Shown in pieces: positions 27,776 through 37,300 of a stretch of DNA of 64,000 nt. Under the pieces are notes generated by a model. That model worked only from the letters and a program-made list of their open reading frames with translations. It was not told the origin of the DNA and searched no databases. Made by a program: the position numbers and the translations under genes. Numbering within the stretch: the stretch's first letter is position 1; every line of letters starts with the position of its first letter. Source of the stretch: Deltaproteobacteria bacterium (GTDB taxonomy: Bacteria > Myxococcota_A > Bradymonadia > REDH01); NCBI GenBank assembly GCA_007693585.1, contig REDH01000196.1, positions 51,713 through 115,712 on the forward strand, given 5' to 3'.

Positions 27776-28255
27776 TCACTCGGGATAGGCCGGATTGCGC
27801 TCCTCCACCACCTCCATGTCCCCGAGCGCCTCGATCAGGCCGACGAGTTCGTCCGCATCCGCCGCCTGGCGGATCAGCGCGGCGAGGCGATCCTCGGTCT
27901 GCGAGTAGAGCGAGATCACGCTGAACGCCGGGGATCGTTCTCCCCACGGGGGCCGCGCCTGCTCCGCAGGTCGCCGCGAGCGGAGCTGTCCTCCCTCAGG
28001 GTACACCGTGGCGATGTGAATGCCGTCCCAGAACACATGCCACATCCTCGTGTCGACCTCGGCGGGTGCCGACGGAGGTGGCGTCTGCCGAACCGGCTCG
28101 GGGGCCGGGGCCACCTCGGCCGGGGGAGGCGAACCTCCTCCGCATGCCGACAGTCCACCGATCGCGAGGGCCGCACCCAGCGCCATCGCGATCGTCCATC
28201 GTCCGGTCCTGATCATGCTTCTCCCCTTCATCCGTTCCCCCGCGAATCGGTTCAT
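27776..28255 (-). CDS. small lipoprotein, unknown function
   Basis: Protein of 159 residues with a lipobox (IGGLSAC) and a Pro/Ala-rich linker. A short C-terminal domain follows: RMWHVFWDGIHIATVYPEGG then a helical acidic region (RLAALIRQAADADELVGLIEAL). I recognise no family. The start chosen at 28255 follows AGGAGG by four bases. A second ATG at 28216, after AAGGGGAG, would give a more typical 25-residue signal peptide and is a real alternative. It is 47 bases downstream of rlpA on the same strand and may share its operon, which would place it in cell-envelope work; that is inference. Confidence 0.6.
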   Translation of the reverse strand: MNRFAGERMKGRSMIRTGRWTIAMALGAALAIGGLSACGGGSPPPAEVAPAPEPVRQTPPPSAPAEVDTRMWHVFWDGIHIATVYPEGGQLRSRRPAEQARPPWGERSPAFSVISLYSQTEDRLAALIRQAADADELVGLIEALGDMEVVEERNPAYPE

Positions 28256-28302
28256 ACGACCTCCTCTGGGTGGTTCTCCCCCCCCGCAGCCGTCAAGTCC
28301 CC

Positions 28303-28785
28303 TTACCGCCGACCCCCGCCCCACTCGAGGATCTCGATCCGCACGGGCGCCGTGCCCGGTCGGATGAGACCGATGTCCTCGGCGGCCGCCCGGGACAGGT
28401 CAATGACCCGGCCGTCGACAAACGGGCCGCGGTCGTTGATGCGGACCACCACCGACTGCCGCGTGTCCACGCGCACGACCCGGACCACGCTGTCGAACGG
28501 CAGGTTCCGGTGCGCCGCCGTGAACGCGTGCATGTCGTACCGCTCCCCGTTCGCGGTGGTCCGGCCGTGGAAGCGATCCCCGTACCAGCTCGCGCTCCCC
28601 TCCAGCCAGGACGCGTCCACCCCGTCGGGGACGGCACCGCCTCCGGAAGCCACGGGCACGGGCCCAACCTGCACACCGGAGCAGCCGGTGGCCGCGCCGA
28701 CCGCCAGAATCATCCCCAGCGCGGCACACCACGCCGGCATCCACCACTTCCCATGCCGCCGTCCAGGCCCCATCACCTCCACCAT
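28303..28785 (-). CDS. rlpA: RlpA-like lipoprotein (septal ring lytic transglycosylase family)
   Basis: Protein of 160 residues with a double-psi beta-barrel domain. RlpA proteins cleave denuded peptidoglycan strands at the septum or serve as structural septal proteins. The lipobox is GAATGC. The domain shows the family order [31 protein letters not shown], and [16 protein letters not shown]; the first His of the pair and the Asp of DRGPF are the usual active-site residues. There is no SPOR domain, so septal targeting would need another route. GAGG five bases before the ATG at 28785 supports this start; other in-frame ATGs occur nearby. It is divergent from queG. Confidence 0.88.
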   Translation of the reverse strand: MVEVMGPGRRHGKWWMPAWCAALGMILAVGAATGCSGVQVGPVPVASGGGAVPDGVDASWLEGSASWYGDRFHGRTTANGERYDMHAFTAAHRNLPFDSVVRVVRVDTRQSVVVRINDRGPFVDGRVIDLSRAAAEDIGLIRPGTAPVRIEILEWGGGRR

Positions 28786-28869
28786 CGTGTCCTCACCCCA
28801 ATGGGTTCCGCGGGTCGTCGACGCCATCGTTCCTTCCCACCGCCGCACCGTCAACATTCAGCCCACCCC

Positions 28870-29991
28870 ATGAGCCTCACGCTCCCCAGCCTGATCGAGG
28901 AACGCGCCCTCGAACTCGGATTCTGCGGTGTCGGCATCGTCCCGGCCGGGCCGCTCGACCACGCGCCCCATCTCGACCGCTGGCTGACCGAGGGTTTCCA
29001 CGGCGAGATGCGGTGGATGGAGAATCACCGCACGATGCGAACGGATCCCCGCCTGCTCGAACCGGGCACCCGCACCGTGATCGCCCTCGCCGCCCCCTAT
29101 CACCACCCCGGCCCCGGAGATGAACACGGAATCAGCCGCTACGCGCGCGGAGACGACTACCACCCCATCCTCCGCGACCACATGCGCTCCCTCGCCGCCT
29201 TCATCTCGGCGGAGACCGGGCGTGACGTCGCCGCCCGGCCCGCGACCGACTCCGCCCCGCTCCTCGAGCGCAACATCGCCATCGACGCCGGCCTCGGCTG
29301 GCTCGGCAAGAGCGCGATGGTGCTCCACCAGGAGCGCGGATCATGGTTCTTCCTCGCCGAACTCCTCGTCGACATCGAGATCGAGTCGCTCGGCTCCCCG
29401 CACCCGGACCGCTGCGGCACCTGCACCCGCTGCCTCGACGCCTGCCCCACCGGAGCCATCGTCGAGCCGTTCCGGGTGGACGCGCGCCGCTGCATCTCCT
29501 ACCTCACCATCGAACTGCGGGGTCCCATCCCCCGCGCTCTTCGTCCACGCATGGGCACGCACCTCTTCGGCTGCGACATCTGTCAGTCGGTCTGCCCATG
29601 GAACCACCACGCCGCACCACAGGGCATGATCCCCTTCCAGGCACGCCCCGACGTCATCGCCGCCGACGCACGCACGCTTCTCGCCCTCCCCCAGGACGAG
29701 TTCTCGCGGCGGTTCCGGCACTCCCCGATCAAGCGAACGAAGCGCCGGGGCATGGCCCGCAATGCAGCGGTCGTCCTCGGGAACCTGCAGCGCGACGACG
29801 ACCTCCCCGTGCTCGCCGAGGCCCTCGCCCACCACGACGAACCCCTCGCCCGCGGACATGCCGCCTGGGCACTGGGCCGGTTCTCGCTCTCCCGGGCCCG
29901 CTCGATCCTCGACGACGCACGACGACGAGAGCAGAATGCCTGGGTCCTCGAGGAGATCCGTCACGCCCTCGACGCGCCCAGGACCCCATGA
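28870..29991 (+). CDS. queG: epoxyqueuosine reductase
   Basis: Enzyme of 373 residues that carries out the last step of queuosine synthesis, reducing epoxyqueuosine to queuosine in tRNA, using cobalamin and two [4Fe-4S] clusters. The cluster ligands are visible in CGTCTRCLDACPTGAI and FGCDICQSVCPWN. Upstream, ERNIAIDAGLGWLGKSA is highly characteristic of QueG. The C-terminal ~80 residues are HEAT-like repeats (ARNAAVVLGNLQRDDDLPVL, ARGHAAWALGRF). The start has no clear ribosome-binding site. The stop overlaps the next start codon (ATGA), so translation of the two is coupled. Other queuosine genes are not in the window. Confidence 0.93.
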   Translation: MSLTLPSLIEERALELGFCGVGIVPAGPLDHAPHLDRWLTEGFHGEMRWMENHRTMRTDPRLLEPGTRTVIALAAPYHHPGPGDEHGISRYARGDDYHPILRDHMRSLAAFISAETGRDVAARPATDSAPLLERNIAIDAGLGWLGKSAMVLHQERGSWFFLAELLVDIEIESLGSPHPDRCGTCTRCLDACPTGAIVEPFRVDARRCISYLTIELRGPIPRALRPRMGTHLFGCDICQSVCPWNHHAAPQGMIPFQARPDVIAADARTLLALPQDEFSRRFRHSPIKRTKRRGMARNAAVVLGNLQRDDDLPVLAEALAHHDEPLARGHAAWALGRFSLSRARSILDDARRREQNAWVLEEIRHALDAPRTP

Positions 29992-30836
29992 GCACCCTCG
30001 ATGTTCCCGAGATCCTCCGCCCTGACGACCGCCAGGCGCGTCCGCTTCTCATCAGCGTCCCCCACTCCGGTACGCTGTTTCCCGACGACGAGCGCCCGCT
30101 GTACCGGGTCCCCGTCGACGAGCTCCTCGCCGATGGAGACCTCTTCGTCGATCGACTCTACGATGGCGCCGAAACCCGCGGCGCCACCGTCATCCGTACG
30201 CCAATCAACCGTTTCGTCGTCGACCTCAACCGCCTCGAGGACGACCTCTCCCCGCGCAGCGTGCGCGGCGCCACCCGGCGACGCGGCGAAGGCTACTACG
30301 GAGACCGCGGGCTCATCTGGGCGGTCACCACCGCGGGCGAGGACATCTACCGCCGCCCCCTGGACCCGGCCCGCCTCGAGCGGCGCCTCCACCGATACTA
30401 CAGGCCCTACCACGCCGCACTTCGCCGCGAGCTCTTCCGCCTCCGCGAGCGCTTCGGTCATGCCGTCCTCCTCGACGCGCACTCCATGCCCTCCCGCGCC
30501 CGCGCCCAGCACAACGACCCGGTCGGTCGCCGGCGCGCCGACATCGTCCCCGGTGACCTCGAGGGACGCTCCTGCGACTCCTCCCTGCGACGCCTCATCG
30601 TCGACTTCTGGCGGCAGCGCCACTACTCCGTCGCGCCCAATCGCCCCTACCGTGGCGGCGGCATCACCCGCCGGCACGCCGACCCCACCCACCGGATCCA
30701 GGCCATCCAGCTCGAGCTCCGCCGCGGCCTCTACATGGACGAGGAAGCCCTCCAGCCCCACGAAGGCTTTCCCCGACTCCAGCAGCACTGCCGAGAGCTC
30801 GTCGAGACCCTCGCCGAGTACGTCCAGCCGCGATGA
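29988..30836 (+). CDS. N-formylglutamate amidohydrolase-like protein
   Basis: Metalloenzyme-like protein of 282 residues. The family hydrolyses N-formyl-L-glutamate (last step of histidine use by the HutFG route) or related N-acyl amino acids. Conserved features: LLISVPHSGTLFP near residue 21, VVDLNRLEDDLSP, RGLIWAVTTAGEDIYRRPL, and LLDAHSMPSRA with a likely metal-binding Asp-x-His. No other hut genes adjoin, so the substrate could differ. It begins in the queG stop (ATGA) and ends in the ATGA start of the GT51 gene, so all three are one transcriptional unit. Confidence 0.85.
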   Translation: MSTLDVPEILRPDDRQARPLLISVPHSGTLFPDDERPLYRVPVDELLADGDLFVDRLYDGAETRGATVIRTPINRFVVDLNRLEDDLSPRSVRGATRRRGEGYYGDRGLIWAVTTAGEDIYRRPLDPARLERRLHRYYRPYHAALRRELFRLRERFGHAVLLDAHSMPSRARAQHNDPVGRRRADIVPGDLEGRSCDSSLRRLIVDFWRQRHYSVAPNRPYRGGGITRRHADPTHRIQAIQLELRRGLYMDEEALQPHEGFPRLQQHCRELVETLAEYVQPR

Positions 30837-33637
30837 CCGTCCCCAACGAGCCACCCACCACGCGAACCCCGCTGCCGCGCGCCATCCCGCTCGCCCGCCC
30901 GGAACCCCCTCCTCCCGAACGGCGGCGACCCCGGCGCCGCGCACTCCTCGCCGCACTCCTCGCCATCGCCCTCGTCGTGGGCGCCGGCGCCGCCCTTCTC
31001 CCCACCATCGAACGCGCCGTCGCCGAGCGACTCCTCTCGCAACTCGACCCCGACCGGTTCGCCTTCCGCCACGTCGAGCGGCTCGCCAGCGACACCTGGC
31101 GGATCCACGACCTGCGCGTCTCCGCTCCTCCCCTCACCCTCTCCTGCACGTCCGCCACCGCCCTCCTCGACCGGCCCGCCGTGCTCCGCGGCGAGCGGCG
31201 CGCGCGCTCTCTCTCCCTCGAGGACTGCACCGTCGCCCCCGATACGCCGCATCCCGACACCCCGGAACCCGACCACACCGCCGAACCCACCCCGCCGCCC
31301 CGAACCCTCGAACAGCGCCTGCGCTCCGCCCTCCTGCGCCCGCTCGACGTCACCGACCGCCTCGAAGTCGACTCCCTCCGCCTCCTGGCCTCCGCCGACG
31401 CGTCCGCCCCCGCCGGCACCCCGGGGCCTGCCGCCCTGCCGGACGCGCTCGCCGACGCACTCCCCGCCGAGCTTCTCCATGCCCTGCTGCGACCGGCCGG
31501 CCCCGTGGTCGTCGAGGACCTGCACCTCATGGCCCGGGACAGCGGCGCAGACCTCGCGTTCGCCCTCCGCGTGGTGGATCGTGTGCTCACGCTCCGGATC
31601 ACCCACGATGACCGCGGACTCACCGCCGAACTGGACGGCACGCTCTCCATCGGAGCAGGGCCCCTGCAGGCCGAGCTGCAGGTGGCGGAGCTCGGCGTGC
31701 TGGGCGACACGGTGCTGCTCCGCGACGTCTTCGTCGACGGGACGGTGCTCGATCACCGGGGCGCAGCCCGGGTGACCACCGTGGAGGCGGAACTGCGTGG
31801 TGAGCGCCCCCGACTGCGGGTGCGCGGGGTCGAGATCACGCCACGTGCAGACACCGTGGACGCCCCGGCGGCAGACGCCGACCCCGCACCTGACGCCGAC
31901 CCGGATGCAGCCGCACCGGAGGACCCGCAGACCGACGAGCCGACCCGCGCAGAGAGACTGGCCGCGCTGGCCGAGCGCGCGCGCAGTGCCCGCCAGGGGC
32001 TGCTCGCCCGGGTGGTGCGCACCGTCGAGTGGTTGCGGCACGGCGAGGAGCTCGCCCGACGCCTCGACGAGCTGGCGCTGCCGTTCACCCTGATCGTCGA
32101 GGATGCGAGCCTGAACGAGCTGGACGTGCCCGTCGAGCTGCGCCGCCTCCGCATGGAGGCTGGAGAGCGCCCGGAAATCATCGCCTCCGTGGGAATCGCC
32201 GAGGTCGCGCTGGAACCCACACCGGACGGGGGCTGGCTGGCCTCGCTGGAGAACTGGCCGGTGGCGGGCCGAACGGACCACCTTGCGGCGGGCACGATCG
32301 ACCTGTCGCTGCACATGCGCCCCGCGGAGCGGGACGCCGGGGAGCCCGACGAGGATCACGGCACCCTGCGGGTGTCCGCGCGGGTCGCGGTGCGCGACCT
32401 CGAGCTCGACGTGCGCGCGCTGGCCCCCGGGATCGTGGGCCCGGTCACGGCGACGATGCGGATCGAGGGACGCATCGAACACGATGATGCCATCGAGGGG
32501 CGCATCGAGGTCGACCTCGGCGCGCTTCCGCTGGAGGCGGAGCTCCGGCTGGACGGCCTCTCTCCCGGCGATCCTCTGCGCGCCTCGGCCGGCTTCCGCG
32601 AGCGGACCCCGTGCATGGAGGCGTGGCGGAGCCTCCCCGAGGGACTCGCGCCCACGATCGGGCGACGCGGGGTGCGGTTCGCCGGCCACCTCCAGCCGAC
32701 CGCCACGCTCACCTACACGCTCGGCACAGTGAGCAGCCTGCGGCTGCGGGCGGGGAACGAGCCCGCCACCTGCACCACCGAATGGATCACGCCGGCGCTC
32801 GACCCGGACCGGCTCAACGACCCCGACTTCGTGCATCACGTGGTGGAGGGGACGGAGCTGCCAGACCTCCGCGTGGGCCCAGGAACCGCGTCCTTCGTGC
32901 CGCTGACGGACCTGCCGAGCTTCGTTCCCGCGCTGATGTACCTGTCCGAGGAAATGGCGTTCTTCCGGAACCGCTGGATCAGCATTCCCCTCCTCAACCG
33001 GGCGCTGCGCATGAACCTCGAGCGGGGCTACTACGTGTACGGCGGGTCGACGGTGACGCAGCAGCTCGTGAAGAACCTCTTCCTGACCCGCGAGAAGACC
33101 CTGTCGCGAAAGCTGGAGGAGGCCGTGCTGGTCTGGGTGGTGGAGGAGCGCGTCGAGCGCAACCGCGTCCTCGAGCTGTACCTGAACTGCATCGAATTCG
33201 GCCCGGACATCTTCGGCATCCGCGAGGCGGCGCGCTGGTACTTCGACGCCGAGCCGTGGGAGATCAGCCCGCTCGAGGCGGCCTTTCTGGCCGCCCTCAA
33301 GCCATCGCCGCGCATCGGCGGTCCATGGAGACGGCGGGGCGAGACCCCGGCCCGGGGATGGTTCCCCAGGCGCCTCGAGCTCCTCCTCGAGCGAGCGGCC
33401 GAGCACGGCGCGCACATCGAGCACGACGAGATCGCGCATTACGCACCGTTCGTCGTCCGGTTTCCCCCGGAGGGTGCCACCCACTCGAACGTCCGGATCC
33501 CGAGACCGGACGGCGTACCCGTGCGCATGTTCAACCCGGCGGACCCGGAGCATACCGGTCAGGTGCAGTTCCCGCAGTGGCTGCCCGAGCCGGAGCCGGA
33601 ACCCCTGCACCCCCTGTGGATGCAGGGCTGGCCCTGA
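30833..33637 (+). CDS. peptidoglycan glycosyltransferase (GT51) with long AsmA-like periplasmic region
   Basis: Protein of 934 residues. One membrane helix (about residues 40-60) follows an Arg-rich cytosolic tail. Residues 60-640 are a long beta-rich periplasmic part with repeated layers of short strands; it resembles AsmA-like lipid-transfer proteins in style, but that assignment is inference. The last 240 residues are a GT51 transglycosylase: a glutamate pair at residue 706 (SEEMAFF) stands for the ED-x-x-F motif, GGSTVTQQLVKNLFL at 737 is motif 2, and RKLEEAVLVWVVEE and ELYLNCIEFG follow. The usual FYxHxG after the first motif is replaced by FFRNRW. No transpeptidase domain is present. 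A 7-bp hairpin lies on the last codons. Its start overlaps the previous stop by ATGA. Confidence 0.8.
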   Translation: MTVPNEPPTTRTPLPRAIPLARPEPPPPERRRPRRRALLAALLAIALVVGAGAALLPTIERAVAERLLSQLDPDRFAFRHVERLASDTWRIHDLRVSAPPLTLSCTSATALLDRPAVLRGERRARSLSLEDCTVAPDTPHPDTPEPDHTAEPTPPPRTLEQRLRSALLRPLDVTDRLEVDSLRLLASADASAPAGTPGPAALPDALADALPAELLHALLRPAGPVVVEDLHLMARDSGADLAFALRVVDRVLTLRITHDDRGLTAELDGTLSIGAGPLQAELQVAELGVLGDTVLLRDVFVDGTVLDHRGAARVTTVEAELRGERPRLRVRGVEITPRADTVDAPAADADPAPDADPDAAAPEDPQTDEPTRAERLAALAERARSARQGLLARVVRTVEWLRHGEELARRLDELALPFTLIVEDASLNELDVPVELRRLRMEAGERPEIIASVGIAEVALEPTPDGGWLASLENWPVAGRTDHLAAGTIDLSLHMRPAERDAGEPDEDHGTLRVSARVAVRDLELDVRALAPGIVGPVTATMRIEGRIEHDDAIEGRIEVDLGALPLEAELRLDGLSPGDPLRASAGFRERTPCMEAWRSLPEGLAPTIGRRGVRFAGHLQPTATLTYTLGTVSSLRLRAGNEPATCTTEWITPALDPDRLNDPDFVHHVVEGTELPDLRVGPGTASFVPLTDLPSFVPALMYLSEEMAFFRNRWISIPLLNRALRMNLERGYYVYGGSTVTQQLVKNLFLTREKTLSRKLEEAVLVWVVEERVERNRVLELYLNCIEFGPDIFGIREAARWYFDAEPWEISPLEAAFLAALKPSPRIGGPWRRRGETPARGWFPRRLELLLERAAEHGAHIEHDEIAHYAPFVVRFPPEGATHSNVRIPRPDGVPVRMFNPADPEHTGQVQFPQWLPEPEPEPLHPLWMQGWP

Positions 33638-33720
33638 CCCATCCTCCCTGCCGGGCGCGACTGCGTCGGCGAAGGAACCTGCACCCCCCGTGGATGCGGG
33701 CTGGCCCTGGCTCATCCCCC
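33598..33720. repeat. imperfect direct repeat copying the 3' end of the GT51 gene
   Basis: Bases 33604-33648 (the last codons of the GT51 gene, stop and 11 bases beyond) recur at 33678-33720 with about 88% identity and one gap. The second copy can still be read as LHPPWMRAGP, clearly related to the gene end LHPLWMQGWP. Each copy can fold a CCTGCA/TGCAGG-type stem, better in the first copy. It looks like a local duplication of a terminator-bearing gene end. Confidence 0.65.
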
Positions 33721-33759
33721 GGTGTGCGCTCCCCGGTTGCGCGGCCGCACGCGCCGGAC

Positions 33760-33831
33760 GCGCGACCCGATGAAGCGGTGAGCGGCCGTGCGCGTCAGCC
33801 GTGCGACTCGATGAAGCGGCGCGCGGCCTCG
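33760..33831. repeat. imperfect direct repeat copying the 3' end of the SRPBCC gene
   Basis: About 28 bases at 33801-33831, which encode the C-terminus AARRFIESHG of the SRPBCC protein on the minus strand, recur at 33760-33789 with four or so mismatches; the copy reads AAHRFIGSRV. The GT51 duplication lies immediately beside it, so both convergent gene ends have been copied outward into the short gap between them. Confidence 0.6.
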
Positions 33832-34322
33832 TTGGTCTTCAGCAGATTCGGCCGGATGAGGTTGACGACGAACTTCTCGATGGCGCCCGACAGGCGACCG
33901 GCCACGAGCCTCGGCACCCCGGGGATCCGGTCGGCCCGCACCTCGATCTCGCCGTTGATCTCGATGGTGCAGTGCCCGTCCTCCTCGAGGAACCGGTTGA
34001 AGCCCCGCGCGGAGACCGCCTCCGGGAGGAACCCCAGCTCGATGTCCCACTGACAGCGCCACTCGCCCCTGTTCCAGGTGGCCCGGTCGATCCAGCGCAG
34101 CATCTCGGGCTTGATGAACGGGCGGGCGGGAGCGGGCACCTCGGTGGGGGCGGCCTTCCAGAGGTTCACGAGGCGCGTGATGTCGCCCTCGTCGGTGCGG
34201 CTCTCCACCTCGATGGTCTCGATGTTGGGCAGATACTCCGCCAGCTCGACGAGGTGATCCCGGTGGGTGGTCCAGACGGTCTCACGCGGGTGGGGGATGG
34301 TGTCCTTGACCTGGAATTCCAT
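33795..34322 (-). CDS. SRPBCC/START-like (DUF2505-type) protein
   Basis: Protein of 175 residues with the helix-grip hydrophobic-ligand fold of the SRPBCC superfamily. The start MEFQVKDTIPHPRETVWTTH, then ITRLVNLWKA, the WxCQWDIELGFLPEAV strands and a long C-terminal helix (RLSGAIEKFVVNLIRPNLLKTNEAA) fit DUF2505-like members. These bind lipids or other hydrophobic molecules; the ligand is unknown. AAGGAG eight bases before the ATG at 34322 supports the start. It follows the kinase gene on the same strand after 66 bases, so it could be the last gene of that operon. Confidence 0.75.
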   Translation of the reverse strand: MEFQVKDTIPHPRETVWTTHRDHLVELAEYLPNIETIEVESRTDEGDITRLVNLWKAAPTEVPAPARPFIKPEMLRWIDRATWNRGEWRCQWDIELGFLPEAVSARGFNRFLEEDGHCTIEINGEIEVRADRIPGVPRLVAGRLSGAIEKFVVNLIRPNLLKTNEAARRFIESHG

Positions 34323-34388
34323 GTCGGGCTCCTTCGGGGTGACGGAAACGGGGCCGGGCGTGCCGGGCCCGGTCGACCGGAGGGGTCG

Positions 34389-37300
34389 TTAGCAAGTGCC
34401 GCGGCCGATGAGAAGCCCGGTCCCGACCTTCGCATCGGTGCCGGACGCGGACAGGGCGTGTGCGCGGACAACGCGCGTCAGCGCCGCGACCCACCGCGCG
34501 CGGCAGCGGCCCTGGGCGCCCGTGCCGGTGATCGCGCGCACGGTCGCCCGGTCCTGCCAGGCCAGCCCGCGTGCGGTCACGCTGCGGCGCACCCGCACCC
34601 TCCCGGCGGGAGAGATGTCGATCGGCTCGAGCCCGACCGCCACCACCCGGCCATCCAGGACGAACTCCACCGCGCAGGCCAGCCCTGTCCCGGTGCGGAG
34701 CACTGGAGCATCCAGCGCCTCCCGGACCGCGTCGAGCACGGCTGCACAGAAGCACGTGGCGGCATCGAGCCACACCCGGCGCTCCGGGCGGAGGGGCTCG
34801 TCCCGGTCCCGGGTCATCAGCGCGATGGCGCCGCCGCGCGGGGGGTGGAGCGTGATCGCACTCAGGGGTACGGCCGCCGGCAGGTCGACCCGGCCCGACG
34901 CCCCGACCGGGAGCCGCATCACCCGACCGCGGGCGTCGAGAGCACCCAGGGTCCAGCCCGTCCACGGAGGCGGGGTTCCCGCACCCTCGGGCAGCGCGCA
35001 CCACAGGGCCTGCTCGTCGGGATCCGGCGTGACGCGCACCATGCGCCCGGCCATGCGGGCACTCGAGCCGAGGAGCCGCCACGCACCGGTAGGCGCGGGC
35101 CCGAAGGCGATCACCTCCACGGCCGGCGCGTCGCCATCGAGGACGAGGAGGGAACGCGGGCCCGTGGCGCGCTGCACGGCGAGCGCGTTCGGGACAGCCC
35201 ATGGCGGATTCGCCGCCGGAGGCAGCGTCGTCTGGCCGGGGCGATGCTCGCGCACCACGAGCCACTGCCCCGCCGCACACCCCGTCACCTCGACCACCGG
35301 TCGCCTCGGACCGATGCCCATGAACCGGACGCGAGCCGCGGCGACGCGAGACGCGGCGGGCTGCACGGTCGCGAGCGGCGGCGGGCCGACGCCGGGCACC
35401 CGGACCTCCGGGGACGACAGGCCGTCGCACCGGGCCACGATGCGCCACTCGTCGCAGGACACGCCGGAGACATCCATGGCGGCCGTGCCCGGGCCCTCGT
35501 GGATGAGCACCCGGCGGATCGCCCCCTCGGGACCGGTGTCGCAACGCTCGACGACGAACGTGGTCCCGGGGCGCGCCGGATGCGACCACAGGAGCCGCAC
35601 GCCCCCGGAGGACGGCAGGACCGTCGGGGCCGCGATGGCCGGAGGCTCGTGGAGGGTGCGTGCCTGCGCCGCCGGGCTGAAGGGCATGTCCATGCCGGCG
35701 ACGCTGCGACGCCAGCGGACGGCGAGCCAGCGGCCCTCCTCGGACGGGAGCCTGCAGGGAACGGGCACGGCCCTCAGACGCCGGCGCCGGGCATCGGCCC
35801 AGACATCCTCCCGGTCGCCCAGCCCGGTCGCGGGGCCGGACAGGGGCAGAATCTCGACGTCCACCCGCGCCGGGACACGGCCTTCGTCCCCTGCGGACGG
35901 CAGGAGATCGAGGGCCCCGAGGCGGGGAACCAGCCGCGGCGGAGCGAGCTGCTCCAGGGGCGCGGCGTCGACCGGCCCGGAGGTCAGCGCGGAACCGTCG
36001 GGAAAGGTGAGCGCGAGGGTCCAGGTGCCCGCCACCGCAGGGAGGGCACCGGCATCCTCGAGGGAACCTCCGCGCACGGGGACGACGTCCTCGGCGGCGT
36101 CCACGACATGGTCGGATCCCTGCTGGACTCGGCGCAGCGACACGGTGGGACGGGACGGCCAGTGCGCGGCGCGCTCGGGCACGGTCCATGCGAAGCGCAG
36201 GGGCAGGACAGGCGCGGTGAGGGCCAGCGCGGGGCGGGTCGCGGGACCGGGCACCTCGACGTCGAGGGCCGTCTCGGGTCCTTCCTCCTCGGCGTTCAGC
36301 AGGTAGCGCACGACGGGTCGGACGTGTCCGCCACCGGGGACGGGGACATCGAGGGGGAGAGCGTCGACGGACGCGCGGGCGACGGGGCGGCCCTCGAGCA
36401 GCACGAGTAGTCCGGTCACCTGATCGTCGAGGTCGGGGGGCGCTTCGAGCCGGAGGGTGCCCACCCCGGCGGACACGACGGGAGGAGGGAGCCGGGGCCA
36501 ACGGCGCGCCTCGAGGACGGCGAGCGGCCCGGAGGTGACCTCCTCCACCCGGCAGCGCAGGCGCCAGATGGCCGTCGAACCGTCGGGGACAGCCGTGTCC
36601 GTGACGTGCATGGCGCCGGGGTGCACCAGGATCTCGACAGCCTCGCGCCCGGGGATTTCGCGCAGCACGTGGAGTCCCGGGCAGGGGTGCTCCCAGCGCA
36701 GGGTGACGCCGTGCGTGGACTGGCGCAGGCTCACGCGCCCGGGATCGGGGACATCGGGCAGGGCCACTGCGTCGGCGAACGCGGGGACGACGGCTCCTTC
36801 GGCGTGAAGGACGAAGGCGGCGTAGTGCACGAGGACCCCGGGCGGCGCGACGCGGCGCAGTTCGATCCCGTCCTCGTCGACGATCGTGTCGGATCCGGTG
36901 GAATGCGGCACCGCCTCTCCGTCGTCCGGGTGGGCGGGAGGAGCGGTGGTGCTGGCGCGGATGACGATGGCTTCGCAGGGGGGGAGGCCCCGCAGGACGA
37001 GCCGGTGGGCGGCGAAGTCGCGGTGGACGGCGAAGTGACCGAGACCGGGTCTGGGCCGCAGGCGCACGCCGACCCCGCGGGAGGGGGTTCCGTCACCGGC
37101 GAGGGTCTGGACGAGGCAGTCGAGGCCGGCGTCCCCGATCGGCACCGGAAGTTCGAAGGCGGTGCAGGTGGGCGAGGCGCGGAGGGTCCAGGTTCCCGGC
37201 TGCTCGCCCTCCCCGCCGGCGATGCGGATGCGGATCCGCTGAACGCGCGGGTCCCGGGGCAGGGTCCACTCGAGCCGGGCTCCGCTGCGCCGGACACTCG

